DNA of 64,000 nucleotides, from positions 372,001 to 436,000 of the forward strand of contig NZ_JODC01000011.1 in NCBI RefSeq assembly GCF_000720765.1. The letters are read 5' to 3'. A program made the position numbers and the translations under genes. Origin of the DNA: Streptomyces sp. NRRL S-646. GTDB taxonomy: Bacteria; Actinomycetota; Actinomycetes; Streptomycetales; Streptomycetaceae. Numbering within the stretch: position 1 is the stretch's first letter; each line of letters starts with the position of its first letter. The notes under the pieces are model-generated. The model ran no database searches and was not told the DNA's origin. It saw only the letters and a list, made by a program, of their open reading frames with translations. Of the stretch, positions 9,068 to 18,300 are shown piece after piece.

Positions 9068-10140
9068 CGGACGTCCGTCCATTCTCTCGACGAGGCGAGT
9101 CGCCAGTCGACAGCCAGCTGCTCGTAGGCGTGCAGCAGCTCCTCGCCGCGACGCAGGATCAATTCGGCTATCTCGGGAACGTTCGCCGCGTGCGCGCACA
9201 GCAGCCGGACGTTGGACCAGGCCGACACCACGCGGTCCGCCGATGCCGCGACCGCGGCCAGCAGGGCGTCGTTCGTCCGGAACGCGTGCTCCCGGACGAA
9301 CCGCCCGTGCAGGAACGCCTGGGCCTGCATGGACCAGCCGAAGGTGTAGGCGGGCCGCAGCGACGGCGGGGCGACGGCCTGCTCGGACAGGCGGTCGACG
9401 AACCGGCGCAGACCGCTCCTGCCTGCCCAGAGGCGGTCCGTGGGCCCGGCCACGCCGTCGTTCCAGCGGTCGAGGTTGCCCCGGAGCGCCCTGACCACCT
9501 GCTCGGTGGTGGGCTCCTCCGGTCGCTGCCGCACCTTCGTCGTCAGTACCCGGCCGCCGATCTCCCGGCTGGAGAAGAAGACGTCCTGGGTGTCGGAGGG
9601 ATTGCCGGAGGTCCAGCCGGCCACCAGGTGCTCGGCGGACAACCAGCCCTGAAAGGCCGGGGGTTGTGCGTCGGAGACGTAGAACTCCACGCCCCCGTCC
9701 GGGGTCCGCCGCCAGGCCGGCACCACGACGAGATGGGCCGCGTGCACGTCCTGGTAGGCGGGGCGGAACGGCAGGTAGTAGTTGTCCACTGCCACGATGA
9801 CGCCGGAGTGCTCCTCGATGAGGGCGATCAGGTCGTCCGTGGTCGATCCCGTAGTCCAGGCGGACTCCACATCGTGGTACGGGCACAGGTCGGCCGCCAC
9901 GCCCCGGCTGCTCTGAATGGGGCGGTAGAACTCCTCGCACATGACGTCGTCGGGGGCGAATACGAACTCGCAGGACTGGCCGAGGACGTCGACGGGCCGC
10001 AGCCCGTGCTCCAGGAGGACGCTTCCCAGGGTGGTCTGCAGGCAGCTCAGGGGGTCCTCGTACCACTGCGGATACGTGCCGGCGGCGCCGTTCCAGCGCG
10101 GCGGGCGCACTGTCGTGCCGACGGTGCTGGCGATGGTCAC
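9064..10140 (-). CDS. AziU3/Vzb-like large subunit of an aziridine-forming enzyme (proposed)
   Basis: 358 aa, GTG at 10140 overlapping the upstream stop (GTGA). I see no common enzyme motif. The N-terminus EDPLSCLQTTLGSVLLEHG (residues 28-46) resembles the BtrH N-terminal (papain-like) fold, with C33 in the usual nucleophile position. Azinomycin AziU3/U2 and vazabitide Vzb10/11 are adjacent proteins of novel fold that close the aziridine by sulfate elimination. The size (about 360 + 200 aa), the coupling to a small partner and the LysW/transketolase/sulfotransferase context all match. The assignment rests on context and size, not on an alignment. Confidence 0.6.
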   Translation of the reverse strand: MTIASTVGTTVRPPRWNGAAGTYPQWYEDPLSCLQTTLGSVLLEHGLRPVDVLGQSCEFVFAPDDVMCEEFYRPIQSSRGVAADLCPYHDVESAWTTGSTTDDLIALIEEHSGVIVAVDNYYLPFRPAYQDVHAAHLVVVPAWRRTPDGGVEFYVSDAQPPAFQGWLSAEHLVAGWTSGNPSDTQDVFFSSREIGGRVLTTKVRQRPEEPTTEQVVRALRGNLDRWNDGVAGPTDRLWAGRSGLRRFVDRLSEQAVAPPSLRPAYTFGWSMQAQAFLHGRFVREHAFRTNDALLAAVAASADRVVSAWSNVRLLCAHAANVPEIAELILRRGEELLHAYEQLAVDWRLASSREWTDVR

Positions 10141-10733
10141 TGCTGATCCCCCTCTGTGGGCCAGAGCTCTTCGGAGCCGGCGCTTGCGGACTGCCCGACG
10201 AGCGTCATCGCGAAGAGATGGACGGCCGGGTTCATTGGCAGCGACATGGCGCTGAGCGGCTGCCGCGAGGTGATCGGTACGCGCTGGCACCAGAGCGTGA
10301 TCCCGATGCGTTCCTGTACGTGGTACGGGTAATGGATGACATCCGTGCGCAGGGCGAGTTCCTCGCCCTGGTCCGACCGGCCCTCCCACAGGTCGGAGAG
10401 CGTGAGGTGGTCGCGGTCCACGGAACCGTCGGAGAAGTGCCAGGTGATGACGTCCCTCACCCGCCGCTCGCCGCAGCCGATGACGTAGAGCCAGTCCCAC
10501 CGCCGCTCCGGGACCTCGATCCGCTGGCCCGCGCACAGCACGTTGTCCGGCCCGTTTCCGTCGAGCCGGGCGCTGCGCAGCGGGACGCCGTCGACCACGC
10601 GCTCCAGTGGTCCGGGCTGGGCCGGAATCGAGTTGCGCCAGACGTTCAGCCGCCCGTCGGCGAGGTTGTCCGGGGTGGTGGCCGCTTGATTGTTGAGGAA
10701 CGGTTCAAGCGCAAGCGTCGTGTGAACAGTCAA
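10137..10733 (-). CDS. AziU2/Vzb-like small subunit of an aziridine-forming enzyme (proposed)
   Basis: 198 aa. The start is TTG at 10733, forming a TTGA overlap with the acetyltransferase stop; AAGGA lies about 10 nt upstream. It is soluble, beta-rich and Trp-rich (RRWDWLYVIG, DVITWHFSDG), with no signal peptide, membrane segment or recognised domain. It is coupled by GTGA to the 358-aa partner downstream. In vazabitide and azinomycin pathways a small and a large subunit together displace the sulfate by the C6 amino group. The TTG start may lower its translation relative to neighbours. Identity inferred from gene context. Confidence 0.6.
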   Translation of the reverse strand: MTVHTTLALEPFLNNQAATTPDNLADGRLNVWRNSIPAQPGPLERVVDGVPLRSARLDGNGPDNVLCAGQRIEVPERRWDWLYVIGCGERRVRDVITWHFSDGSVDRDHLTLSDLWEGRSDQGEELALRTDVIHYPYHVQERIGITLWCQRVPITSRQPLSAMSLPMNPAVHLFAMTLVGQSASAGSEELWPTEGDQQ

Positions 10734-11308
10734 CGGAGATCCTTACGTACCAGCGCTCTGCGCTGCAGCCTGGGTTCGACCACGGTGAATCCGCAGGATT
10801 CGAAGGTGCTGACCCGGCCGTGGAAGCTTGAGCGGTCGATCTCGACCGCGGGGTCGCGGTCGTCCTCGGGATATGCCTCGATCACGTCTGCCTTCTCGTC
10901 CCGGGCCCACCGGACCGCCCTGTCGACGAGTGCCTGGGCCAGTCCCCGGCCCCGGTGCTCGCGTGCCACGTAGAGGCACACGACCGACCAGATGCGCTCC
11001 AGGTCGTCGCCCTCGACCGGCTTCGCCGCGCGGGACCCGCGCAGCCGCGGGAAACCCTGTCGGGGGCCGACGCCGATCCAGCCGGCCGGAGCGCCGTCGG
11101 CCCAGCCGAGGACGCCGACCCGCTCGCCGGCCTCGACCAGATCGCGGAGTCTGTCCCTGCGTCCCGCCGGGTCGCAGGAGGCCCGGTCCTTCGCTGTCAT
11201 GCGGAAGTACGTGCACCAGCAGTTCTCCACCGGGCCTTTCGGCTCGAAGAGTTCGCTGATCGCGGGCCAGTCGTCCGGTCCGACAACGCTGACGACGAAT
11301 TCACTCAT
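10730..11308 (-). CDS. GNAT-family N-acetyltransferase
   Basis: 192 aa from ATG at 11308. The acetyl-CoA pyrophosphate motif reads REHRGRGLAQALVDRAVRWA (about 120-139), and an N-terminal CWCTYFRM segment is typical of a GNAT subgroup common in Streptomyces. It lies 47 bp downstream of the P450 gene and overlaps the next gene by 4 bp. It could acetylate an amino group of a pathway intermediate, for example to direct or protect an amine before ring closure, or detoxify the aziridine product. The sequence does not decide between these. Confidence 0.85.
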   Translation of the reverse strand: MSEFVVSVVGPDDWPAISELFEPKGPVENCWCTYFRMTAKDRASCDPAGRRDRLRDLVEAGERVGVLGWADGAPAGWIGVGPRQGFPRLRGSRAAKPVEGDDLERIWSVVCLYVAREHRGRGLAQALVDRAVRWARDEKADVIEAYPEDDRDPAVEIDRSSFHGRVSTFESCGFTVVEPRLQRRALVRKDLR

Positions 11309-11355
11309 CGGTTCCGCCTTCCGGGCTTTTCCACCGTCGGTCTGGGAGCAACTCT

Positions 11356-12582
11356 CTACTTCCAGGTCACGGCCAGAGGCAGACTCACCACACCGTTCAG
11401 GAAGTTGGAGATGAGGTGCTTGGGGTCGCCGTCCAGCCGCACGGATCGCACATTCTGGCGCCAGAGGTCGAGGAACTGCTTGATGCCGGCGGAGGCGACG
11501 TGCTGACCGATGCACCGGTGCACACCGAGTCCGAAGGCGAGGTGCTGGTTCGGGGAGCGGTCGGGAACGAACCGGTACGGATCCTTGAACACCTCCTCGT
11601 CACGGTTGGCCGAGGCGATCCAGGCGGAGACCAGGGACCCGGCCGGCACGTCGGTGCCACCGATCGTGGTGTCCTCCGTGGCGCGGCGCAGCACGTGGTT
11701 GACCGGGCTCGCCCAGCGGAGCGCCTCGTCGATAAACCGCTGGTCGGTCTCCTCCTGGCGCTGGAACCACGACCACAGGTCGTCGTCGCCGGCCAGCAGC
11801 AGCAGCGTCTGGTTGATGGTCTGGGGAACGGTCGGATTGGCGCCCATGAGGAACGCATACGCGTTCAGCAGGGGAACGTTCCTCTCACCGTCCGCCACGG
11901 CGTGGGCGGTGGCCGGGCAGCGGCCGCTCACCGAGTCGGCAGGCGGGTCGGACTCCAGGACCTCTCCGAGCACCGACATGATCGTGGTGTGGGCCTCGAA
12001 GAGCTGGAAGCGACGCTCGTACTCCGAGACGTCCGGGTCGACGCCCCCCATCGCCCGGACCGTCGCCCTGCCCGTGACGGTCCACTCCTCCTGGGGAATG
12101 CCCATGAGCTCGCCGGTGATCGTCATCGGCAGCGTGAGCATGGCGTCGCAGAAGTCGAAAGTCTCCCGCCCGCGGACGGCGTCGAACAGCTCGGACATGC
12201 GGACGCGGATCCCTTCCTGAAGGCGGAGGGTCGCCTGTCGCGTCATCAGGGGGGTGAAGTTGCGCTTGATGTCGGAGTGCAGCGGCGGGTCGGTGAGGTG
12301 GATCGCCGCCCCTGCCGCAACGTCCCCGTCCCCGCGTACGGTCAGCATGGTGCTGTACGCCGAGGAGAACGTCTTGTGGTCGTTCAGAACCTCGCGGACG
12401 TCCGCGTACCGCATCGCCGAGAAGAAGTCCTCGCCGTCGGGGGTCTGCTGACGGTGGAGTACGTCATGCCCGCGCAGCTCCTGCCACACGGGATGCATGT
12501 CCCGGGCCCCGTACTGCGACTCCTCGTAGATGTCCGAGGAGATCATATCGGTGAATTCGGAACCTTCAGGGGAAAGTCGCAT
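11356..12582 (-). CDS. Cytochrome P450
   Basis: 408 aa, full length for a bacterial P450. The heme-thiolate loop is FGLGVHRCIGQHVA with C357, and the K-helix ExxR is EALR. The I-helix, normally (A/G)Gx(D/E)T, reads FLMGANPTVPQT: the acidic residue of the proton-relay pair is replaced by proline while the Thr is kept. This may mean an altered O2-activation cycle. The gene is 61 bp downstream of the dehydrogenase fusion. A ferredoxin partner is not encoded nearby. A likely role is oxidation of the amino acid unit or the NRPS-bound peptide; the substrate is unknown. Confidence 0.9.
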   Translation of the reverse strand: MRLSPEGSEFTDMISSDIYEESQYGARDMHPVWQELRGHDVLHRQQTPDGEDFFSAMRYADVREVLNDHKTFSSAYSTMLTVRGDGDVAAGAAIHLTDPPLHSDIKRNFTPLMTRQATLRLQEGIRVRMSELFDAVRGRETFDFCDAMLTLPMTITGELMGIPQEEWTVTGRATVRAMGGVDPDVSEYERRFQLFEAHTTIMSVLGEVLESDPPADSVSGRCPATAHAVADGERNVPLLNAYAFLMGANPTVPQTINQTLLLLAGDDDLWSWFQRQEETDQRFIDEALRWASPVNHVLRRATEDTTIGGTDVPAGSLVSAWIASANRDEEVFKDPYRFVPDRSPNQHLAFGLGVHRCIGQHVASAGIKQFLDLWRQNVRSVRLDGDPKHLISNFLNGVVSLPLAVTWK

Positions 12583-12643
12583 GGAAAAAACCTTTGTATG
12601 GGAGTGACAGCATTCGAAGAGCGCTCGTGCGATCCGGCCCGGG

Positions 12644-15310
12644 TCAGCCGTCGTCCTCCATGCCCTCGTGGTCGAGAGATCCGATGCTCTCCGCGCACCG
12701 CATGTAGAAGCGCGAGGCGACCGACCACTCCGTGATGCCCTGGGCCCCCAGCACCTGCATTGCGCTGCGGACCACGCGCACCAGCGCGTCCTGCTCGACG
12801 AGTTCGAAGCGCCGGACGACTCCCTCGTCCCCGCCCGCTTCCGCGAGCTCGTGGAGTCGCGCGCCGAGCGCGCTCAGTTCGGCGTAGGAACGGATCAGGG
12901 GGAACATCAGCGCGTCGGCGTCGACGAGCTTCTTCCCGAACTGCTCCCGGGTGGAGGCGTACTCCCAGGCGGTCCGGAACATCCCGATTCCGAGTCCCAG
13001 CACGTAGGCCGCGTGCCGCAGCCTGCACTCGTGCGAGGAGCACCGGTCGTGGCAGGCTCCGTCGTCACTGATCCCGGCCCGGCACGGCCGGTAGGCGTTC
13101 TCGTACCCGAGGTACCCCATGGCCAGGCTGATGGCACAGCCGACCGTGAGACCGAGTCCGAGACCCCCCTCCTGCTCGGGGCGCTCGACCTGGTCGAAGC
13201 CAAGTTCGGCCAGGGTCTTCTCCAGGGCCTCCCGCCGCGTCGGCGAGTGGGCGAACAGGGGCTCGGCCTTGATGCCCGCGCCGGTGGCTTCGAGGACCTC
13301 GATAACGGTGTCGACGAGCTCTCCGCCGAAGCGGTGCAGGATCTCCAGGCAGCGCCGGGAGGACTCCTCCCTGAGGTCCGTCCCGATGGTGGACAGCATC
13401 ATCTCCGACGTGCCGGCGGACAAGGTCAGTCCAGGCGACTCGGTCAGCCCCGAGAACAGCTCCTCGTAGGCGAGCTCGTCGAGCCCGGACGCCTTTCCGA
13501 GCGTGCTCCAGCGGCGGAGCACCTCGTGGCCCACCTGCTGACAGGTCTCGCTCGTGTAGAGCTTGGCCACAGCGGTATCGGTCGCCTTGACGTCGGTACG
13601 CAGGAACACCTCGGCAGCCGCGCGGGCCAGCGTCGTGGCGCACTCGACCTGTCCCTCGAGCCGCTGGAGGCTCGTGGGCCGACCAGACGTCCCGCGCAGT
13701 GCCCTCAGCCAGCGTGCCGCCCTGACGACGTGGTCGATGCCGGTACGTTCGATGGCCAGGGCCCCGTCGAGCAGGGCCCAACCGCGGCCCTCCTCGCCCA
13801 CCCGGCGCCAGCTCTCGACCTCGACGTCGCGCAGGCGGACCCGGCACATCCGTTCACGCTGGAGCGTGTCGACGAGCTCGACGCTCACACCCTCGGCAGC
13901 CAGGTCGATCACGAAAAGCGTGATGCCGTCGTATTTGTGCCCCTCCTGCCCGGTGCGCGCGGCCACCAGCGCCGAACCGGCGATGTCGCTGTAGATGCTG
14001 AACACCTTGACGCCGTTGAGCACATAGCGGTCGCCACGCCGCTCCGCCCTGGTGCGGAGCGCGGCGAGGTCGCTGCCGGCGCGGGGTTCGCTGTAGAGGA
14101 CGGTGGCGAACTCCTCGCCCCGGCTGATACGCGGAAGCAGATCGCACTTCAGCCGGTCCGAACCGGACTTCAGGACGAAGTTGCCCACGATCTGCACCGT
14201 GAGCGCGTACACGAGGTCCGGCAGGCCGCTCGCTGCGAAGCCTTCGAAGAGCTCGATGGCGAGGCGCGTCGGCGTTCCCGCGCCGCCGAACTCGCTCGGC
14301 CAGTCCGGTGTGAGCAAGCCGCGGGTGCCGAGCTCCCGGTACGCCTCGGCGATGGCGTCCGGGTCCATCCGCCGGGACCTGATCACCAGGTCGCGCCAGT
14401 GGGGCGTGTCCATGAGCTTCGCCAGAGAGGCCTGGAGAGCAGCCGCGTCGGCCTCGCCGGGCTTCTCGTGCGGGACCGGGACGGGCGGCGCCGCCGGGTG
14501 GTCGTCCCTGATGGCCCGTTCGATCTCGGCGACGTTCCCGTTGGCTCCGAGCAGGCCGTAATGGTCGCCGGGGAGGTCCTGCACGTGCACGTTGCCCGAG
14601 GTCACTGTCGACCAATCCGACTTGAGGGACTCCACCGCGCGTACGGACACGACGTCGAGCTCGCCCGGAGTCGGCTTCCACTTGGCGATGAGCCGCCTGT
14701 TGCGCTCAAAGATCTCGAAGCGCTCGCTGAAGGCATCCAGGTCCATGCCGAGCACCGCGGCGGCCTCGGCCTCCGTCTTCACCTCGGCCTCACCGTCACG
14801 TCCGCTCAGCCGCAGCGCGTCGTGCACGAAGCTCCGCAGCGCCTGCGCGGGCGTCGCGTCCGGGTGGTGCCCCTCCGGCCACGTCGAGTCGATGAGGACC
14901 ACCTTCGGCCGCACTCCCCGTTCCGCGAGCAGGCACGCGATCTCCCATGCGAGAGCGCCACCGAACGACCAGCCGCAGACCACGTCGATCTGGGGGCCGT
15001 CGTCGGCGAAGCCCGCGACGTACTGCCACGCGAGCTCCTGGACCGACTCGACGGGCCCGTCAACGGCGAGCGTCTTCGGCGAAGCCTCCAGTCCGAGGCA
15101 CCGGTGGTCGGTGAGCCGCCGGACGAGCGGCTGGTAGGCCAGCAGACTGCCGCCCACCGGATGAGCGAACAGGAGCACCCGTCCGGACGGTGCCGACTGG
15201 CTCAGTTCGATGAGATTCGATGTGTCCGTCCTCGCCGATCTCGCACGGAGATAGGCGTTCAGACGGTGCCCTTCAGGTTGCATCACGCGTTCCCTGTCGT
15301 CCCGATCCAT
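12644..15310 (-). CDS. Thioesterase - acyl-CoA dehydrogenase - acyl-CoA dehydrogenase-like fusion
   Basis: 888 aa. Residues about 30-265 form a type II/NRPS thioesterase with nucleophile S115 in CGWSFGGALAWE and a C-terminal DHYGLLG carrying the His. Residues about 300-640 are a full acyl-CoA dehydrogenase (LYSEPRAGSDLA, GVKVFSIYSDIAGSALVAAR, and TLSAGTSEMMLSTIG at its end). Residues about 665-888 are a second, shorter dehydrogenase-like part with WEYASTREQFGKKL. At about 740-765 it contains a five-Cys patch including GACHDRCSSHEC. The fusion suggests desaturation of a carrier-bound acyl group coupled to its release. ATG at 15310 follows the NRPS stop by 10 bp; ATG at 15283 is possible. Confidence 0.85.
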   Translation of the reverse strand: MDRDDRERVMQPEGHRLNAYLRARSARTDTSNLIELSQSAPSGRVLLFAHPVGGSLLAYQPLVRRLTDHRCLGLEASPKTLAVDGPVESVQELAWQYVAGFADDGPQIDVVCGWSFGGALAWEIACLLAERGVRPKVVLIDSTWPEGHHPDATPAQALRSFVHDALRLSGRDGEAEVKTEAEAAAVLGMDLDAFSERFEIFERNRRLIAKWKPTPGELDVVSVRAVESLKSDWSTVTSGNVHVQDLPGDHYGLLGANGNVAEIERAIRDDHPAAPPVPVPHEKPGEADAAALQASLAKLMDTPHWRDLVIRSRRMDPDAIAEAYRELGTRGLLTPDWPSEFGGAGTPTRLAIELFEGFAASGLPDLVYALTVQIVGNFVLKSGSDRLKCDLLPRISRGEEFATVLYSEPRAGSDLAALRTRAERRGDRYVLNGVKVFSIYSDIAGSALVAARTGQEGHKYDGITLFVIDLAAEGVSVELVDTLQRERMCRVRLRDVEVESWRRVGEEGRGWALLDGALAIERTGIDHVVRAARWLRALRGTSGRPTSLQRLEGQVECATTLARAAAEVFLRTDVKATDTAVAKLYTSETCQQVGHEVLRRWSTLGKASGLDELAYEELFSGLTESPGLTLSAGTSEMMLSTIGTDLREESSRRCLEILHRFGGELVDTVIEVLEATGAGIKAEPLFAHSPTRREALEKTLAELGFDQVERPEQEGGLGLGLTVGCAISLAMGYLGYENAYRPCRAGISDDGACHDRCSSHECRLRHAAYVLGLGIGMFRTAWEYASTREQFGKKLVDADALMFPLIRSYAELSALGARLHELAEAGGDEGVVRRFELVEQDALVRVVRSAMQVLGAQGITEWSVASRFYMRCAESIGSLDHEGMEDDG

Positions 15311-15320
15311 ATCCAGCTGT

Positions 15321-18300
15321 TCACTCGGCCAGGAGTCGGACGACGTCCTCTTCGGTCATCTGCTCGATGGCCTTTTCCAGTTCATCGGGGGACAGGCCGG
15401 CGAGCCTGGAGCGTTCGACCTCCAGAGCCATGCTCTGCACGCTCGAGTCCGCGAAGAACGCGGCCAGCGAGACTTCGGTCGAGAAGATCTTCCTGATCTT
15501 GGAGACCAACTGGGCGGCCTGCAGGCTCGTCCCGCCCAGGTCGAAGAAGCTGACGTTCTTCGCGAAGTCGCTGCGCCCGAGGATCGGCTCGAAGGCCTTG
15601 GTCATCATCTGACGCTCGAGATCGGTGAGGGTTTCCGCCGGCTCCGCCTCGACCGTGGAATCGACGCTGGGCAGGGCCCGCTCGTCAATCTTTCCGCTCG
15701 CGTTGATCGGCAGTTCGTCGAGCATCACGAAGGTGCTCGGCACCATCGTGGACACGAGGTACCTGCGGCAGTGGTCCCGGAGGGCAGCCTCGGACACGTC
15801 GGGGGCTCCACCGGTCGCGCAGTACGCGACGACCCTCTTCTGGTCCTGGTCCTGCTGGACCCGCACGTACACATTGCGGATGCCGCGGGCGCTGCGGATG
15901 ACGCTCTCGATCTCGCCGATCTCGATCCGTACACCGTTGATCTTGACCTGCTTGTCGGCCCGTCCGACGTACACCAGGCGGCCGTCGCCGGTGTGTCGCG
16001 CCAGGTCACCGGTCAAGTAGAGGCGCGCCTCGGGGTCGTCCGCGAACGGGTCCGGGATGAAGCGCCGCTGGTTGTCCTCGTCCCGGTTCCAGTAGCCGGA
16101 CGTCAGCCCGACTCCGCCGATGGCCAGCTGCCCGATGACACCCTGCGGCACCGGTACGTGCTGATCGTCCAGTACGTACGCGACGTGGTTGTCCATCGGG
16201 CCGCCGATGGGCAGGGCCGCCGCCGCCAGCGGCTCCTTCAGCTCTTCGACGATGCTGGTGACGGTGCACTCGGTGACGCCGTATCCGTTGAAGATGCGCC
16301 GGCCCTTGCCCCAGGCCCGTACGAGCTCGTGGGAGAAGGCCTCGCCGCCCACGAAGACAATACGCAGGTCGTTCAGCGGAGCCGGATCGAGCAGCTTCAT
16401 GACCGACGGCGGCAGATCGGTCACCGTGATGCGGTGCTCCTCCAGGAACCGCTGGACGCCCGACATGTCGAGACGCATCGCGGACGGTACGAGATGGAGC
16501 GAAGCACCGGTCAGCAGCGCGCCGAACATCTCGAAGACCGAGACGTCGAACCCACAGGACGCATAACCGAGAAAGCGTTCCTGTGACGTGAGATCGAACA
16601 GCGTCCGGACGTTCTGGACGAACCCCAGAACACTGTCGTGGCTGATGAGCACGCCCTTCGGCGTACCCGTGCTGCCCGAGGTGTACATCAGGTACGCGGT
16701 CGCGCTCCCGCCGGGAACCGCCTCGAACGCGTCGGCCGCGTCCGGAAGGTCCGTCGGCAGCCGGAACTCCAGCCCGGGCGCGATTCCCGCCGTCGTGGCG
16801 TCGCAGACCACCCACTGGACGGCGGCGTTCTGGATGATCGTCTCGATGCGGCCCGGCGGGTTCATGGCGTCGACCGGCACGTACACGGCGCCCAGCGCCA
16901 TCAGTGCCAGCACGGTGGCGGGGAAGTCGGACGAGGGCGCGAGCGAGACGCCCACCCGATCGCCTGCACCGACCCCGTTCGCCGCCAGGTGGACGCGGAT
17001 CGCCTCCACACGCCGCCGCAGCTCGTCGTAGGTCAACACCGCGTCGGGGGCGTTGACGGCCACGTTCTGCCCGTGCTCGTCCGCGACCCGCGAGAAGTGC
17101 GTGAACACGTTGCCCGTGGGCGTCGGAGCTTCGCTGCCCTTGCCCCAGCGCGCCTGCGCGGCGCGGGACTCCTCGTCCTGGGCCCACGACTGCCGGATGC
17201 TGGCGTCCGGCATGGAGATCGCCCTGCGCAGGATCCCCACGAACACCCGCTGCATGGTCGCGATGGTCGCAGCGTCGAAGATGTCGGTGTTGTACGCGGT
17301 GTGGATCTCCAGGTCCATGCCCTTCTGGGTGACCGTCCAGGACTGGAAGAACTTCGCCTGGGTGGTCTCCCACTCCCGCTCCACCGCGGATATTCCGTCG
17401 AGTCGGAGCGGCTCGGCCCACTCGTTCATCGTCAGCGTGTACTGGAACAGCGTGGAGCGCGAGGACTCACGCTTCACTCCGGCGCTGGCGACGATCTCCT
17501 CGAGGGGCAGCTGCCCGTGTGACTGCCCCTCGCGGAACCGTCGCTGAACCCCCGCGAGACATTCCCGGAACGTCGCGTCGGGATTGACCTCGCAGCGGAG
17601 CGGCAACATGTTGATGAAGAAGCCGAGGGTTCGTTCACATTCGATTTCGCCGCGGTTGGCGGTGGGCATTCCGAAGATGACTTCCTCGGAACCCGAGTAC
17701 CGGCGGAAGAGAGAGGCCATCGCCGTGGCGTAGACCGTGATCGGCGTGGTCGAGAGGGACGACGCGAGCTCGTTGACCTGTATCGCGAGCCCCGGCCAGG
17801 TGCTCACCTCCGCGGCCCCCGCGTATGTCACCTCGGGCGAGAGGGGACGGTCGCCGGGAATATCCATGACATCGACGTCGCTGAGGATTTCGGACCAGTA
17901 GTCGACACTCTCCTGCCACGCGCCTGTGCTCATCCGCTTGCGCTGCCACTCACTGAAGTCGGCGAACTGGACAGCGGGGGCCTCGACCTTGGGCGTGGTT
18001 CCCGAACGCCGCGCGTTGTACTCCTCTTCGAGTTCCTCGAAGAAGATCGACGTCGACACTCCGTCGAAAATGATGTGGTGGACGACGAAACCGAAGTAAT
18101 GGAGATCGTCGCGAACCGTGACGAGAGAGGCGCGCCACAATGGGAACTCTGTCAGCGTGAACCCGCTTCCGGCGAATTCCGTCATCATCCGATCGGCTTC
18201 GCCTTCGGATTCCACGGTCGCCTTCTCGATCGTGACCCGCGGGTCCTCGACGATTCCCTGGAAGTACTCGTCGTTCTCCACTAGAACATGGGTCCGCAGC

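Noticed and set aside
7802..10536. Long open frames extending the aminotransferase and the 358-aa gene upstream (to 10066 and 10536)
   Set aside because: The extra N-terminal parts are Arg/Pro/Gly-rich translations of other genes in the wrong frame; coupled starts at 9067 and 10140 fit the families and overlaps.
12668..15496. 942-codon plus-strand open frame across the thioesterase/dehydrogenase gene
   Set aside because: Antisense shadow caused by high GC; its protein lacks any domain, while the minus-strand frame has clear catalytic motifs.
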